From Gemmiger formicilis (lineage in GTDB: Bacteria; Bacillota; Clostridia; Oscillospirales; Ruminococcaceae): a stretch of DNA of 47,692 nucleotides. The stretch lies in NCBI RefSeq assembly GCF_018784445.1, contig NZ_WQOH01000031.1:103649-151340 (forward strand). The letters are read 5' to 3'. Below are positions 7,550-15,596 of this stretch, piece by piece. The number at the start of each line of letters is the position of its first letter. Within the stretch, counting starts at the first letter, position 1. A program made the position numbers and the translations under genes. The notes under the pieces were generated by a model. It did no database searches, was not told the DNA's origin, and saw only the letters and a list, made by a program, of their open reading frames with translations.

Positions 7550-9640
7550 ATGGCAGCAACCGTTATGGAACTTTACGGCAGCAAAGTCTTCAACGAGCAT
7601 GAGATGCGCGAGCGTCTGCCTAGCTCGACCTACAAGAGTCTGAAAGCGACGATTGAAAAGGGTCAGCCGCTTGACCTTGAGGTCGCCAATGTCGTGGCCA
7701 GCGTCATGAAGCGCTGGGCCATTGAGCAGGGCGCGACCCATTACACCCACTGGTTCCAGCCCCTGACCGGCATCACCAGTGAGAAGCACGACGGCTTTGT
7801 CAGCCCCCAGCCGGACGGCACTGCCATCATGGAGTTCTCCGGCAAAGAGCTGATCAAGGGCGAGCCGGATGCTTCTTCCTTCCCCTCTGGCGGCCTGCGC
7901 GCCACCGCCGAGGCCCGCGGCTATACCGCCTGGGATCCCACCAGCTACGCTTTCGTGAAAGACGACACGCTCTGCATTCCCACAGCGTTCTGCTCCTACA
8001 CCGGCGAGGCTCTGGACAAAAAGACCCCGCTGCTGCGCTCGATGCAGGCCATCTCCGACCAGGCCTGCAAGGTGCTGCATCTGTTCGGCAAGGATGTTGA
8101 CCGCGTGGCCACCACCGTCGGCCCCGAGCAGGAGTACTTCCTTATTAAGAAGGAAGACTACGAGAAGCGCCTTGACCTGGTGCTCTGCGGCCGCACGCTG
8201 TTCGGTTCCGCCCCCTCCAAGGGCCAGGAACTGGAGGAGCACTACTTCGGCACCATCCGCCCCATCGTCTCCGGCTTTATGAAGGAGTTGGACGAGGAGC
8301 TGTGGAAGCTGGGCATCCCCGCCAAGACCAAGCACAATGAGGTTGCCCCCTGTCAGCATGAGCTGGCCCCCATCTACGACACCACCAACGTCGCCATCGA
8401 TCACAACCTGCTGACGATGGAGATGATGAAGAAGATTGCCGACAAGCACGGCCTGGTCTGTCTGCAGCACGAGAAGCCTTTCGAGGGCGTCAACGGCAGC
8501 GGTAAGCACAACAACTGGTCCATCAGCACCAAGCACGAGAACCTGCTGGATCCCGGCGACACCCCGATGGAGAACCTGCAGTTCATGGTGTTCCTGACCG
8601 CGGTCATCAAGGCTGTTGACGACTACGCCGACCTGCTGCGCACCTCCGTCGCCACCCCGGGCAACGACCACCGCCTGGGTGCTAACGAGGCACCCCCGGC
8701 CATCATCTCTATCTTCGTCGGTGAGGAGCTGGAAGCTGTCATTGATGCCATCTGCACCGACTCCCCCTATGCGGGCCCGATCAAGATGAAGATGGATCTG
8801 GGTGTTGACGTCCTGCCCAAGTTCAGCAAGGATACCACCGACCGCAACCGTACTTCTCCGTTCGCTTTCACCGGCAACAAGTTTGAGTTCCGTATGCCCG
8901 GCTCTGCCGAGAACCTGTCCGACGCGAACACCATCCTGAACACCGCCGTGGCCAAGAGCCTGAAGGAGTTCGTGGCCGAGACCGCCGACGCCGCCGATTT
9001 TGAGTGCGCTGCCGCCGCCTGGGTCAAGAAAACGCTGAACGCCCACCGCCGCGTCATCTTCAACGGCAACGGCTACAGCGATGCGTGGGAGCAGGAGGCT
9101 GAGCGCCGCGGCCTGCCGAACCGCAAGTGCACCCCCGATGCTATGATTGCCCTGAAGGACGACAAGAACATCGCCCTGATGGAGGAGTTCGGCGTCCTGA
9201 CCAAGACCGAGATGCTGAGCCGCTACGAGGTCGAGATGGAGCATTACTCCAAGATCCTCAACATCGAGGCCCGCACGATGCTCAAGATCGCCAACAAGCA
9301 GCTGATCCCCGCCGCCACCGCTTACATGGGGGAGGTCGCATCCAGCGCTGCTGCCAAGACCGCCGCAGTCGAGGGTATCTCCACCAAGGCCGAGACGAAG
9401 GTCCTGACCCGCCTGAGCAAGTACACTGACGAAATGTCCGACGCTGCCGATACCCTGACCGAAGTCACCGACAAGGTCAGCGCCATGGACGACGAGGCCG
9501 CCAAGGCACACGCCTTCCACGACGAGGTCATTCCCGCTATGGACGCCCTGCGTGCCGCCGCCGACGAGGCCGAGAGCCTGGTCGACGAGGACTACTGGCC
9601 GCTGCCCTGCTACTCTCGTATGCTGTTCTATACGGAGTAA
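7550..9640 (+). CDS. glnN: Glutamine synthetase type III
   Basis: 696 residues, the usual length of GSIII. Makes glutamine from glutamate, ammonia and ATP in the cytosol. Family signatures: GGLRATAEARGYTAWDP near 110-130, the NEVAPCQHE metal/substrate motif near 264, GSGKHNNWS near 327 and GNDHRLGANEAPP near 375. The C-terminal helical region (LTRLSKYTDEMSDAADTLTE) is typical of GSIII. Start chosen at MAATVMELYG because AAGGAG stands 8 nt upstream; an upstream in-frame ATG would run through the leader hairpin. Followed by a separate GSI gene and an ANTAR regulator, a nitrogen-assimilation cluster. Confidence 0.95.
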   Translation: MAATVMELYGSKVFNEHEMRERLPSSTYKSLKATIEKGQPLDLEVANVVASVMKRWAIEQGATHYTHWFQPLTGITSEKHDGFVSPQPDGTAIMEFSGKELIKGEPDASSFPSGGLRATAEARGYTAWDPTSYAFVKDDTLCIPTAFCSYTGEALDKKTPLLRSMQAISDQACKVLHLFGKDVDRVATTVGPEQEYFLIKKEDYEKRLDLVLCGRTLFGSAPSKGQELEEHYFGTIRPIVSGFMKELDEELWKLGIPAKTKHNEVAPCQHELAPIYDTTNVAIDHNLLTMEMMKKIADKHGLVCLQHEKPFEGVNGSGKHNNWSISTKHENLLDPGDTPMENLQFMVFLTAVIKAVDDYADLLRTSVATPGNDHRLGANEAPPAIISIFVGEELEAVIDAICTDSPYAGPIKMKMDLGVDVLPKFSKDTTDRNRTSPFAFTGNKFEFRMPGSAENLSDANTILNTAVAKSLKEFVAETADAADFECAAAAWVKKTLNAHRRVIFNGNGYSDAWEQEAERRGLPNRKCTPDAMIALKDDKNIALMEEFGVLTKTEMLSRYEVEMEHYSKILNIEARTMLKIANKQLIPAATAYMGEVASSAAAKTAAVEGISTKAETKVLTRLSKYTDEMSDAADTLTEVTDKVSAMDDEAAKAHAFHDEVIPAMDALRAAADEAESLVDEDYWPLPCYSRMLFYTE

Positions 9641-9661
9641 TTTAACCGTCACCCTCATGTT

Positions 9662-9725
9662 GTAGGGGTCGATGCCAGGCATCGGCCCGCACCCCCGCGG
9701 GCGGATGGCAAGCATCCGCCCCTAC
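9662..9725. repeat. GTAGGGG-type palindrome pair
   Basis: Module with core CGATGCCAGGCATCGGCC (9662-9690), and an oppositely oriented module with core GGATGGCAAGCATCC (9697-9725). Outer ends are GTAGGGG and CCCCTAC, inner ends CCCGC and GCGGGC. It lies in the glnN-glnA gap and could act as a 3' hairpin for glnN. Confidence 0.8.
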
Positions 9726-9794
9726 GACCAATCGCGGTTCCTACCGCATTTTACAATCGCCATTCTCCTTTTCCTATTTCTTACACCAGCTCGG

Positions 9795-9860
9795 AAGGCC
9801 CGCCTCGCACAAGGTGGGCCTTTCGAGTATGTGTGGCTTCCCCCTTGGGGGAAGGCTTTT
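9795..9860 (+). promoter_or_regulatory. Tandem terminator-like hairpins in the glnA leader
   Basis: Hairpin 1 (9795-9822) has an 11-bp stem AAGGCCCGCCT/AGGTGGGCCTT with hexaloop CGCACA and a TTT tail. Hairpin 2 (9836-9856) is CTTCCCCC/GGGGGAAG followed by TTTT, ending 6 nt before the AGGAGG of glnA. Hairpin 2 also matches the CCTTCCCCC repeat family. Two hairpins ending at the ribosome site fit an attenuated leader, possibly an ANTAR target. The loops do not match the reported A1/G4 hexaloop rule. Confidence 0.5.
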
Positions 9861-9874
9861 ACAGGAGGTTCCCT

Positions 9875-11185
9875 ATGAAACGCACCGCACAGGACATTCT
9901 CAATTTTGTTGAGGACAACGACGTCAAGTTTGCCAAACTGACGTTCTGCGATATCTTCGGCAACCAGAAAAATGTCTCCCTCTTCGCCAGTGAGCTGCCC
10001 CGCGCTTTTGCCGAGGGCGTCAGCTTCGACGGCTCGTCCATCGCCGGGTTCATGAACGTGGAAGAGAGCGACCTGGTGCTCTGGCCCGACCCTGACACCG
10101 CCACCGTGCTGCCCTGGCGGCCTACCGAGGGCCGCGTCATCCGTATGTACTGCGATATCACGCTGCCCAACGGCAAACCGTTCGAGGGCAACTGCCGCGG
10201 CTACCTGCAATCCGTCGTCAAGCGCGCCCGCGCCATGGGCCTGACCTGCAATGTGGGCTGCGAGTGCGAGTTCTATCTGTTTGAGACGGACGAGAACGGC
10301 AACCCCACCCGCATCCCGCTGGATATGGGCGGCTATTTTGACATTCCGCCGCTGGACAAGGGCGAGAACATCCGCCGGGAGATCTGCTTTGCCATCGAGG
10401 AAATGGGCCTGCATCCCGAGCACAGCCACCACGAGAGCGGCCACGGCCAGAACGAGGTCTGCTTCCGCTACACCACGGCGCTGAAATCCGCCGATAATCT
10501 GAATACTTTCAAGAGCACGGTCAAAGCCATTGCGGCCCGCAACGGCCTGTTTGCCAGCTTTATGCCCAAGCCCCTTGCCAACCAGCCGGGCAGCGGCCTC
10601 CACGTCAATGTCTCGCTGCTGCGGGACGGCAAGAACCTGTTTGACGGTGATTTCACCCCCGACAGCGAGGCCGGGCATTTTGTGGCGGGCATCCTTGCCC
10701 ACGCACGGGAGCTGACGGCCTTCTGCAACCCGGTTCCCAACTCCTACGCGCGGCTGGGTGCCAACGAGGCCCCGCTCTACGTGAGCTGGAGCCGCCAGAA
10801 CCGCAGCCAGCTGGTGCGGCTGCCCAGCGCCCACGGCGAGTTCTGCCGCGTGGAGCTGCGCGGCCCGGACCCTGCGGGCAACCCGTATCTGGTCATCGGG
10901 CTGATTCTGGCAGCCGGCCTGGACGGCATCCAGCGCAAGCTGCCCCTGCCTGAGGCCGTGAACCGCAACCTGTTCCACCCCAGCGCTGCTGCCGGTCTGG
11001 AAAGTCTGCCCCACACCCTGCGCGAGGCCATCACCGTAGCAGGCCAGAGCGAGTTTATCAGCGCCGAGCTGCCGGTCGCGCTGCAAAATAAATACTTTGA
11101 GTACCAGACCCAGCTCTGCCACGACGCCGAATCCGCTCCCGACACCGACAGCTGGGAAAGAGCGCATAGCTTCCTGATTATTTGA
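9875..11185 (+). CDS. glnA: Glutamine synthetase type I
   Basis: 436 residues, the length of the GSI-alpha class. An N-terminal beta-grasp (KFAKLTFCDIFGNQKNVSLF) and SFDGSSIAGF near 50-59 precede the catalytic barrel: GCECEFYLFE near 126, the HHESGHGQNEVCF ATP/metal segment near 188-200, GSGLHVNVSL near 240 and RGPDPAGNPYL near 329-339. The NLYDLP adenylylation loop of GSI-beta enzymes is not seen, so control by adenylylation is unlikely. AGGAGG precedes MKRTAQD; an upstream in-frame start would read through the leader hairpin. It is a second, unrelated-type glutamine synthetase directly after glnN. Confidence 0.95.
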   Translation: MKRTAQDILNFVEDNDVKFAKLTFCDIFGNQKNVSLFASELPRAFAEGVSFDGSSIAGFMNVEESDLVLWPDPDTATVLPWRPTEGRVIRMYCDITLPNGKPFEGNCRGYLQSVVKRARAMGLTCNVGCECEFYLFETDENGNPTRIPLDMGGYFDIPPLDKGENIRREICFAIEEMGLHPEHSHHESGHGQNEVCFRYTTALKSADNLNTFKSTVKAIAARNGLFASFMPKPLANQPGSGLHVNVSLLRDGKNLFDGDFTPDSEAGHFVAGILAHARELTAFCNPVPNSYARLGANEAPLYVSWSRQNRSQLVRLPSAHGEFCRVELRGPDPAGNPYLVIGLILAAGLDGIQRKLPLPEAVNRNLFHPSAAAGLESLPHTLREAITVAGQSEFISAELPVALQNKYFEYQTQLCHDAESAPDTDSWERAHSFLII

Positions 11186-11262
11186 CCCTGCGACCCACCC
11201 GGAAATTTTCCGCCGCCCGCACACGGCAGGCACAAAAATTTATCAGGAAGGGAGGGCGGCCC

Positions 11263-11835
11263 ATGGCCAAAGCATTGATCGTTTCGGCCGGGAACAACGC
11301 CAATGAATATTTAGCGCGGCATATCGGGGAACTGGGCTACACCCGCCCCACGATCGTTGCCAGCGGCGGTGAGGCACGCCGCCGCATGGACACAAACGAC
11401 TATGAGGTCATCATCATCAATACGCCCCTGCCTGACGAGTTCGGCCATGAGCTGGGCACCGACGCGGTGCAAAAGACCGACGCCGGCGTCATTCTGCTGG
11501 CCAAGACCGGCACTGCCGAGCAGATCGCCGACAAATTGCAGGATTTCGGCGTGCTGGTGCTGGGCAAGCCGTTCACGGCGATCCAGTTCCGGCAGGCCGT
11601 ACAGATCGCCGCCAGCAACTACAAGCGTTTGGCCGTGCTGCGCACCGAGAACGCCAAGCTGCTGGATAAGATCGCCCAGCTGCGGCTCGTTGACCGCGCA
11701 AAGTGCTATCTGATCGAGAAAAAGGGCATGACCGAGACCGAGGCCCACCGCCTCATCGAGAAGGGCGCGATGGATACCCGCCGCAGCCGCGGCGAGGTCG
11801 CGCAGGAGATTTTGGAGGCAGAAGAGGAAGAGTAA
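11263..11835 (+). CDS. ANTAR-domain antiterminator with pseudo-receiver
   Basis: 190 residues. The N-terminal half resembles a response-regulator receiver (KALIVSAGNNANEYLARHI), but the phospho-acceptor strand reads VIIINTPLP, with Asn where Asp is expected, so phosphorylation looks unlikely. A coiled-coil linker (NYKRLAVLRTENAKLLDKIA) leads to the ANTAR RNA-binding domain (AKCYLIEKKGMTETEAHRLIEKGAM near 148-172). ANTAR proteins bind paired hexaloop hairpins and stop transcription termination, often at nitrogen genes. AGGGAGGG precedes the ATG, 77 nt after glnA. I infer control of the glnN/glnA leaders; whether the protein senses glutamine, a partner kinase or something else cannot be read here. 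Confidence 0.88.
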   Translation: MAKALIVSAGNNANEYLARHIGELGYTRPTIVASGGEARRRMDTNDYEVIIINTPLPDEFGHELGTDAVQKTDAGVILLAKTGTAEQIADKLQDFGVLVLGKPFTAIQFRQAVQIAASNYKRLAVLRTENAKLLDKIAQLRLVDRAKCYLIEKKGMTETEAHRLIEKGAMDTRRSRGEVAQEILEAEEEE

Positions 11836-11840
11836 CGCCT

Positions 11841-12047
11841 CAAGCCTTCCCCCTTCGGGGGAAGGTGGCCGAAGGCCGGATGAGGGGCGAGTTTGCCGCT
11901 ATTGAGCCGCAAAAGGGCAAAAAGGCAAGCTCGCCCCTCATCAGTCCGCTTACGCGGACAGCTTCAGTCTCCGCGCTAAGAGCCGCCTCCGGCGGTTGCG
12001 CTTCGACACGCGCCTGCGGGCGCAGTCCCGAGGGGGAAGCCTTTTGG
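11841..12047. repeat. CCTTCCCCC-type intergenic element (about 200 bp)
   Basis: Outer arms AAGCCTTCCCCC and GGGGGAAGCCTT face each other, and inner arms GATGAGGGGCGAG and CTCGCCCCTCATC form a second inverted repeat. A GC-rich tail with several small hairpins (GTCCGC/GCGGAC, GCCGCC/GGCGG) lies between. No ORF. Shorter relatives of the CCTTCCCC...GGGGAAGGTGG...GATGAGGGG pattern occur at 24924-24970 and 28480-28528, so this is a dispersed non-coding repeat, possibly a MITE. Confidence 0.65.
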
Positions 12048-12050
12048 CGT

Positions 12051-12082
12051 AAAAAAGAGGACGCTTTCGCGTCCTCTTTTTT
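12051..12082. terminator. Bidirectional terminator between ANTAR and MATE genes
   Basis: AAAAAAGAGGACGC and GCGTCCTCTTTTTT form a perfect stem between two convergent genes; the MATE stop codon overlaps its edge. Confidence 0.85.
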
Positions 12083-13427
12083 ACATATACCCATATTTCC
12101 GGCGTCCCCACACAATAAACCCCGCCGTACACACCAGCGCCATGGCCTCGGCGGCCACGACAGCCAGCCAGATGCCGTCCACACCGATGAGGAGCGGCAG
12201 GGTCAAAATCGACACGATCTGGAACAGCAGCGTGCGCAAAAAGCTGATGGCCGCCGACACCGCGCCGTTGTTCAGCGCCGTGAAGAACGCCGAGCCGAAA
12301 ATGTTGAACCCGGACAGAATAAAGCTGATGGAATACAGCTTCATGCCGTGTATCGTCAGCGCCAGCAGGCCCGCATCGTAGCCGACAAAGATTTTTGCCA
12401 AGGGGCCTGCCAGCAGCTCACTGGAAGCCAGCATCGCCACCCCGGCCACCGCAATGATGCCCGCACTTTTGCGCAGCAGGTTTTTCAGTTCGTCCTTATT
12501 GTCCGCGCCAAAGTGGTAGCTGACGATGGGCGCACAGCCCTGCGCATAGCCGATGAACACCGCCGCGAACACAAAGCCCACATACATAAGCACGCCGTAG
12601 GCCGCAACGCCGTCCGCGCCAAACAGCTTGAGCAGCTGGATGTTATACAGCGCGCTGACCAGCGACATGGAGATGTTCGTCATCAGCTCGCTCGCGCCGT
12701 TTGTGCAGGCCTTGAACAGCTCCCGCAGACTGAACAGCGGCTTGGTGAAATATAAGCGGCAGCCGGGGCGTCGCTTGATAAAGTAGAAGATGGGGGCCAC
12801 GCCGCCGACCATCTGGCTGATGACGGTAGCCGCCGCCGCGCCGGCCAGGCCCAGCCCCGCCACACCTACAAGGACGAAGTCCAGCACCATGTTGGTCGCG
12901 CCCGCCGCCACCGTGAAGAACAGGCCCAGCTTGGGCTTTTCCGCGGCAATAAAGAAGCTCTGGAACAGGTATTGCAGCATGAACGCCGTCTGGAACGTCA
13001 GCAGAATGCGGCCATACAGCAGACAGCTGGGCAGCAGCTCCGGTGTTGCGCCCAGCAGCAGGGCCACAGGCTCCAACAGCGCAAGGCCGAAAGCGCTGAA
13101 CAGCACACCCAGCACGGCGGTTGCCACCACCAGCATACTGAACAGCCGGTTTGCGCGCTTCTCATCGCCGGTGCCCAGCGTCATGGCAACAAGGGCGCTG
13201 CCGCCCGTGCCGATCATAAAGCCGAGGCAGCCCAGCATCTGAAGATACGGGTAGATGAGGTTCAGCGCTGTAAACGCCGTTTTACCCGCATAGTTCGAGA
13301 CAAAGAAGCCATCCACGATGGTGTAGATGGAGGTAAAGATCATCATGATAATGGGCGATGCCGTGAATTTCAGCAGCCGCCCGGTGGTAAAGTGGTCGGA
13401 TAGTTGGATCCGGTTTGATTTTGACAT
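12081..13427 (-). CDS. MATE-family multidrug efflux transporter
   Basis: 448 residues with about 12 hydrophobic segments in two six-helix halves. It starts like many MATE proteins (LLKFTASPIIMMIFTSIYTIVDGFFVSNYAG) and has the PYLQMLGCLGFMIGTGGSAL segment near 60-80. Family members export cationic drugs or metabolites using a sodium or proton gradient. AGGAG stands before MSKSNRIQ, so this start is preferred over upstream in-frame codons inside the repeat. The MarR gene lies 99 bp upstream on the same strand with an operator-bearing promoter, so the pair is probably co-transcribed and repressed by that regulator. Exported compound unknown. Confidence 0.92.
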   Translation of the reverse strand: MSKSNRIQLSDHFTTGRLLKFTASPIIMMIFTSIYTIVDGFFVSNYAGKTAFTALNLIYPYLQMLGCLGFMIGTGGSALVAMTLGTGDEKRANRLFSMLVVATAVLGVLFSAFGLALLEPVALLLGATPELLPSCLLYGRILLTFQTAFMLQYLFQSFFIAAEKPKLGLFFTVAAGATNMVLDFVLVGVAGLGLAGAAAATVISQMVGGVAPIFYFIKRRPGCRLYFTKPLFSLRELFKACTNGASELMTNISMSLVSALYNIQLLKLFGADGVAAYGVLMYVGFVFAAVFIGYAQGCAPIVSYHFGADNKDELKNLLRKSAGIIAVAGVAMLASSELLAGPLAKIFVGYDAGLLALTIHGMKLYSISFILSGFNIFGSAFFTALNNGAVSAAISFLRTLLFQIVSILTLPLLIGVDGIWLAVVAAEAMALVCTAGFIVWGRRKYGYM

Positions 13428-13458
13428 AAATGCTCCTGTTTTTACGGTAAACACGCTT

Positions 13459-13530
13459 GTAGGGGCGACCATTGGTCGTCTCAACAAGCGTTTTTCGACA
13501 GCCTGCGGGCCGGGCATACCCGGCCCCTAC
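13459..13530. repeat. Two GTAGGGG-type palindromes between MATE and MarR genes
   Basis: Core CGACCATTGGTCG (13459-13480), and core GCCGGGCATACCCGGCC (13505-13530, opposite orientation) whose centre GCATAC breaks perfect symmetry. They lie inside the inferred marR-MATE transcript and could affect mRNA processing. Confidence 0.75.
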
Positions 13531-13985
13531 CGCGCAATTTTTTCAAACTCCTGCCGTAAGCATTCCAGATACCGCTGGGTCAGTCGGCAGTTCTGCTCGA
13601 CCTCAGCAAGACCCTGACGGGTCATGGCCTGCTGCTCGGCTGCGATGACCGGCTCCACCGTGCGCTCGGCCAGGGCACGCCCCTCGTCCGTCAGGGTCAC
13701 GATCTTACCGCTGTGCGCGCCATTTCCCGGGCAAAGCTCCACCAGCCCCTTTTTCACCATGGCGGCAACGGCAGAGTTCAGCGTCTGCTTGGGCTGCCCC
13801 CACTCTGCCGCCATACGGTTCTGGGTCTGCGGCTCATGCGTAGTGCGCAGCGCATACAGCACCCAGAACGCTGCGTCCGACAGGCCGCACCGCTGCGCCA
13901 CCGCGTGGTACAGGGCGTTGCACTCATTGAACTGGCGGTTCGTTATTTCAAGCAGATCATATACCTGCCGCTGTTTCTCCTGCAT
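13527..13985 (-). CDS. MarR-family transcriptional regulator
   Basis: 152 residues with the MarR winged helix: SDAAFWVLYALRTTHEPQTQNRMAAEWGQPKQTLNSAVAAM (helices to about 90), then the wing KGLVELCPGNGAHSGKIVTLTDEGRALAE. The start at MQEKQRQVYDLL has AGAGGCG upstream. Its promoter (TTGACA-17-TATAAT) overlaps two copies of a near-perfect dyad at 14004-14041, as expected for autoregulation. The MATE exporter follows on the same strand, so this is very likely its local repressor, released by a small phenolic or drug-like ligand. The 3' end of the gene touches a palindromic module. Confidence 0.9.
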   Translation of the reverse strand: MQEKQRQVYDLLEITNRQFNECNALYHAVAQRCGLSDAAFWVLYALRTTHEPQTQNRMAAEWGQPKQTLNSAVAAMVKKGLVELCPGNGAHSGKIVTLTDEGRALAERTVEPVIAAEQQAMTRQGLAEVEQNCRLTQRYLECLRQEFEKIAR

Positions 13986-14003
13986 AGGGCGCCTCTTTTC
14001 AAA

Positions 14004-14041
14004 ATCCGATTTCGGATTTTTATTATAATCCGAAATCAGAT
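14004..14041. promoter_or_regulatory. MarR operator: two ATCCGA-AA-TCGGAT dyads
   Basis: A 14-bp dyad ATCCGATTTCGGAT (14004-14017) and its relative ATCCGAAATCAGAT (14028-14041) lie 24 bp apart, one on each side of the TATAAT at 14022-14027. Together they form a larger inverted repeat. The position across the -10 and spacer of the marR promoter fits repression by the MarR protein. Confidence 0.75.
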
Positions 14042-14050
14042 TTATGTCAA
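14022..14050 (-). promoter_or_regulatory. marR promoter
   Basis: Minus strand TTGACA (14045-14050), 17-nt spacer, TATAAT (14022-14027): a consensus promoter embedded in the operator. Confidence 0.88.
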
Positions 14051-14090
14051 GCCTACAAATTTTAACGCAGTTTTTTGTACACCTTTGCCA

Positions 14091-14119
14091 TTGTGTGTCC
14101 GTTTTTCTGCTTTTATAAT
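14091..14119 (+). promoter_or_regulatory. promoter for the aldo/keto reductase
   Basis: TTGTGT (14091-14096), 17-nt spacer, TATAAT (14114-14119), 25 nt before the ATG. It faces away from the marR promoter, and the operator is about 50 bp off, so co-regulation is possible but not shown. Confidence 0.65.
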
Positions 14120-14144
14120 AGGAGTATAAAAGGGGGTTTTTACC

Positions 14145-15134
14145 ATGTATCAGGCATCCCAGAACCGTTACTGTGTCCTGCCCTACCGCCGCTGCGGCGA
14201 TAGCGGCCTGCTGCTGCCCGCCGTCTCGCTGGGGCTGTGGCATAATTTTGGCGACACGGCACCCTACGAAAATATGCGCGCGCTCTGCCGCACGGCGTTC
14301 GACAACGGCATCACCCATTTTGACCTTGCCAACAACTACGGCCCCGAGCCGGGCGCGGCCGAGCGGAATTTCGGTAAAATTCTGCGGGACGACCTCGGCG
14401 TCTACCGCGACGAGCTGATCATCTCCACCAAAGCCGGGTTCGAGATGTGGGACGGCCCCTACGGCAACTGGGGCAGCCGCAAGTACCTGTTGGCCAGCCT
14501 TGACCAAAGCCTGCGCCGCATGGGGCTGGACTATGTGGACATTTTCTACCACCACCGTATGGATCCGAACACCCCGCTGGAAGAGACAATGGGTGCGCTG
14601 GCACAGGCCGTGCGCAGCGGCAAAGCGCTGTATGTGGGCCTGTCCAACTACGACGGCCCGACACTGGAAAAGGCAGCGGCCATTCTGGACGAGCTGCACG
14701 TGCCGTTCGTCATCAACCAGAACCGCTATTCGATTTTCGACCGCACGGTGGAAAACAATGGGCTGAAAGAGACCGCCGCGAAGCTGCACAAGGGCATCAT
14801 CACCTTCAGCCCGCTGGCGCAGGGCTTGCTGACGAACCGCTACCTGGACGGCATCCCGGCCGACAGCCGCGTACACACCGACGGGCGTTTTTTGAAGGAG
14901 AAGGACATCACGCCGGAGAAAATCGCAAAGATCCGCGCGTTGAATGAGATCGCCGCCGCCCGCGGCCAGACCCTGGCCGAAATGGCGCTGGCCTGGCTGC
15001 TGGGCCACGAGGAGATCACGACCGTTTTGATCGGCGCGTCCAAGACGCAGCAGATTTTGGATAACATCAAGGCCGTGCAGAACATGAAGTTTACAACCGA
15101 AGAATTGGCGGAAATCGACAGGATCAGCAAATAG
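14145..15134 (+). CDS. Aldo/keto reductase (YghZ-like)
   Basis: 329 residues of the NAD(P)H-dependent aldo/keto reductase fold. The catalytic tetrad is visible: Asp and Tyr in FDLANNYG near 64-71, Lys in ISTKAGFE near 95, and His in IFYHHRMDPNTPLEETM near 138-140. The cofactor-binding C-terminal segment ends VLIGASKTQQILDN. The RYSIFDRTVE and SPLAQGLLTNRYL stretches match the YghZ / L-glyceraldehyde-3-phosphate reductase group, which reduces aldehydes such as methylglyoxal. AGGGGG precedes the ATG and a terminator follows at once. Monocistronic, divergent from marR. Confidence 0.92.
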   Translation: MYQASQNRYCVLPYRRCGDSGLLLPAVSLGLWHNFGDTAPYENMRALCRTAFDNGITHFDLANNYGPEPGAAERNFGKILRDDLGVYRDELIISTKAGFEMWDGPYGNWGSRKYLLASLDQSLRRMGLDYVDIFYHHRMDPNTPLEETMGALAQAVRSGKALYVGLSNYDGPTLEKAAAILDELHVPFVINQNRYSIFDRTVENNGLKETAAKLHKGIITFSPLAQGLLTNRYLDGIPADSRVHTDGRFLKEKDITPEKIAKIRALNEIAAARGQTLAEMALAWLLGHEEITTVLIGASKTQQILDNIKAVQNMKFTTEELAEIDRISK

Positions 15135-15167
15135 AAAACGGCTTCCCCATGGGGGGAAGCCGTTTTT
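15135..15167 (+). terminator. Terminator after the aldo/keto reductase
   Basis: AAAACGGCTTCCCC and GGGGGAAGCCGTTTTT form a long stem with a T5 tail, beginning right after the stop codon. Confidence 0.85.
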
Positions 15168-15170
15168 GTT

Positions 15171-15310
15171 GTAGGGTGGCCAGTCCTCTGGCCGCCGTGG
15201 CCGTTTGCGGCGGCGGGAAGTGCCCGGGAGGGATGAATCCCTCCCCTACAATGCGAACCGCAAAAAGGGATTTGGCGCAAGCTTGCGGGCCGGGCATGCC
15301 CGGCCCCTAC
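15171..15310. repeat. Three GTAGGGG-type palindromes
   Basis: Cores GGCCAGTCCTCTGGCC (15171-15196), GAGGGATGAATCCCTC (15226-15249) and GCCGGGCATGCCCGGC (15285-15310). The last two carry the CCCCTAC end on the right. From 15311 to 15414 there is only a small hairpin (AACCGC-TGTAC-GCGGTT near 15359) and no gene. Confidence 0.8.
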
Positions 15311-15414
15311 AGGGCCGTCTCCTTTCCTTGCCCGCGTTCGCGGGCGGGGTCATCGGAACAACCGCTGTACGCGGTTGTTTTTTATTGTTGCGCCCTCTAA
15401 GGGGGTGCACCAAT

Positions 15415-15454
15415 AAAAAATCCCCCATCGTCCGGAGCAGAGAACGATGAGGGC
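15415..15454 (-). terminator. Terminator of the candidate small RNA
   Basis: On the minus strand a 10-bp stem CCCTCATCGT/ACGATGGGGG with a CU-rich loop is followed by A then T6. It ends the candidate RNA transcribed from 15598. Confidence 0.8.
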
Positions 15455-15578
15455 AAAACGCAATAAGCAGACCGCTAAAAAGGCGCAGAGCAAAACGCCA
15501 AAACGGAGGCGCAGCCTGTTATTGGCAGGAACCGTACCGGAGAGGCAAACAGCCGGTTGACGGTTCGAGGTTGGTTAT

Positions 15579-15596
15579 GGTTAGCAGTTCCTAACC
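15579..15596. promoter_or_regulatory. GGTTAG-N6-CTAACC dyad at the small RNA start
   Basis: Perfect 6-bp arms with a 6-nt centre lie at the predicted +1 of the small RNA. The same arms and spacing occur at the +1 of eno (20605-20622). It could act as a 5' RNA stem or as a DNA operator. Confidence 0.55.

Noticed and set aside
7334-9715. 793-codon open frame opposite glnN
   Set aside because: High-GC coding DNA gives long antisense frames; the sense frame has full GSIII motifs, a ribosome site and a promoter, the antisense has none.
7482-9860. Canonical ANTAR double hexaloop target
   Set aside because: Hexaloops found (TGTGTT, CGCACA, TTCCTA) lack A at position 1 with G at position 4, and the pair spacing is wrong. 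Kept only as attenuator-like hairpins.
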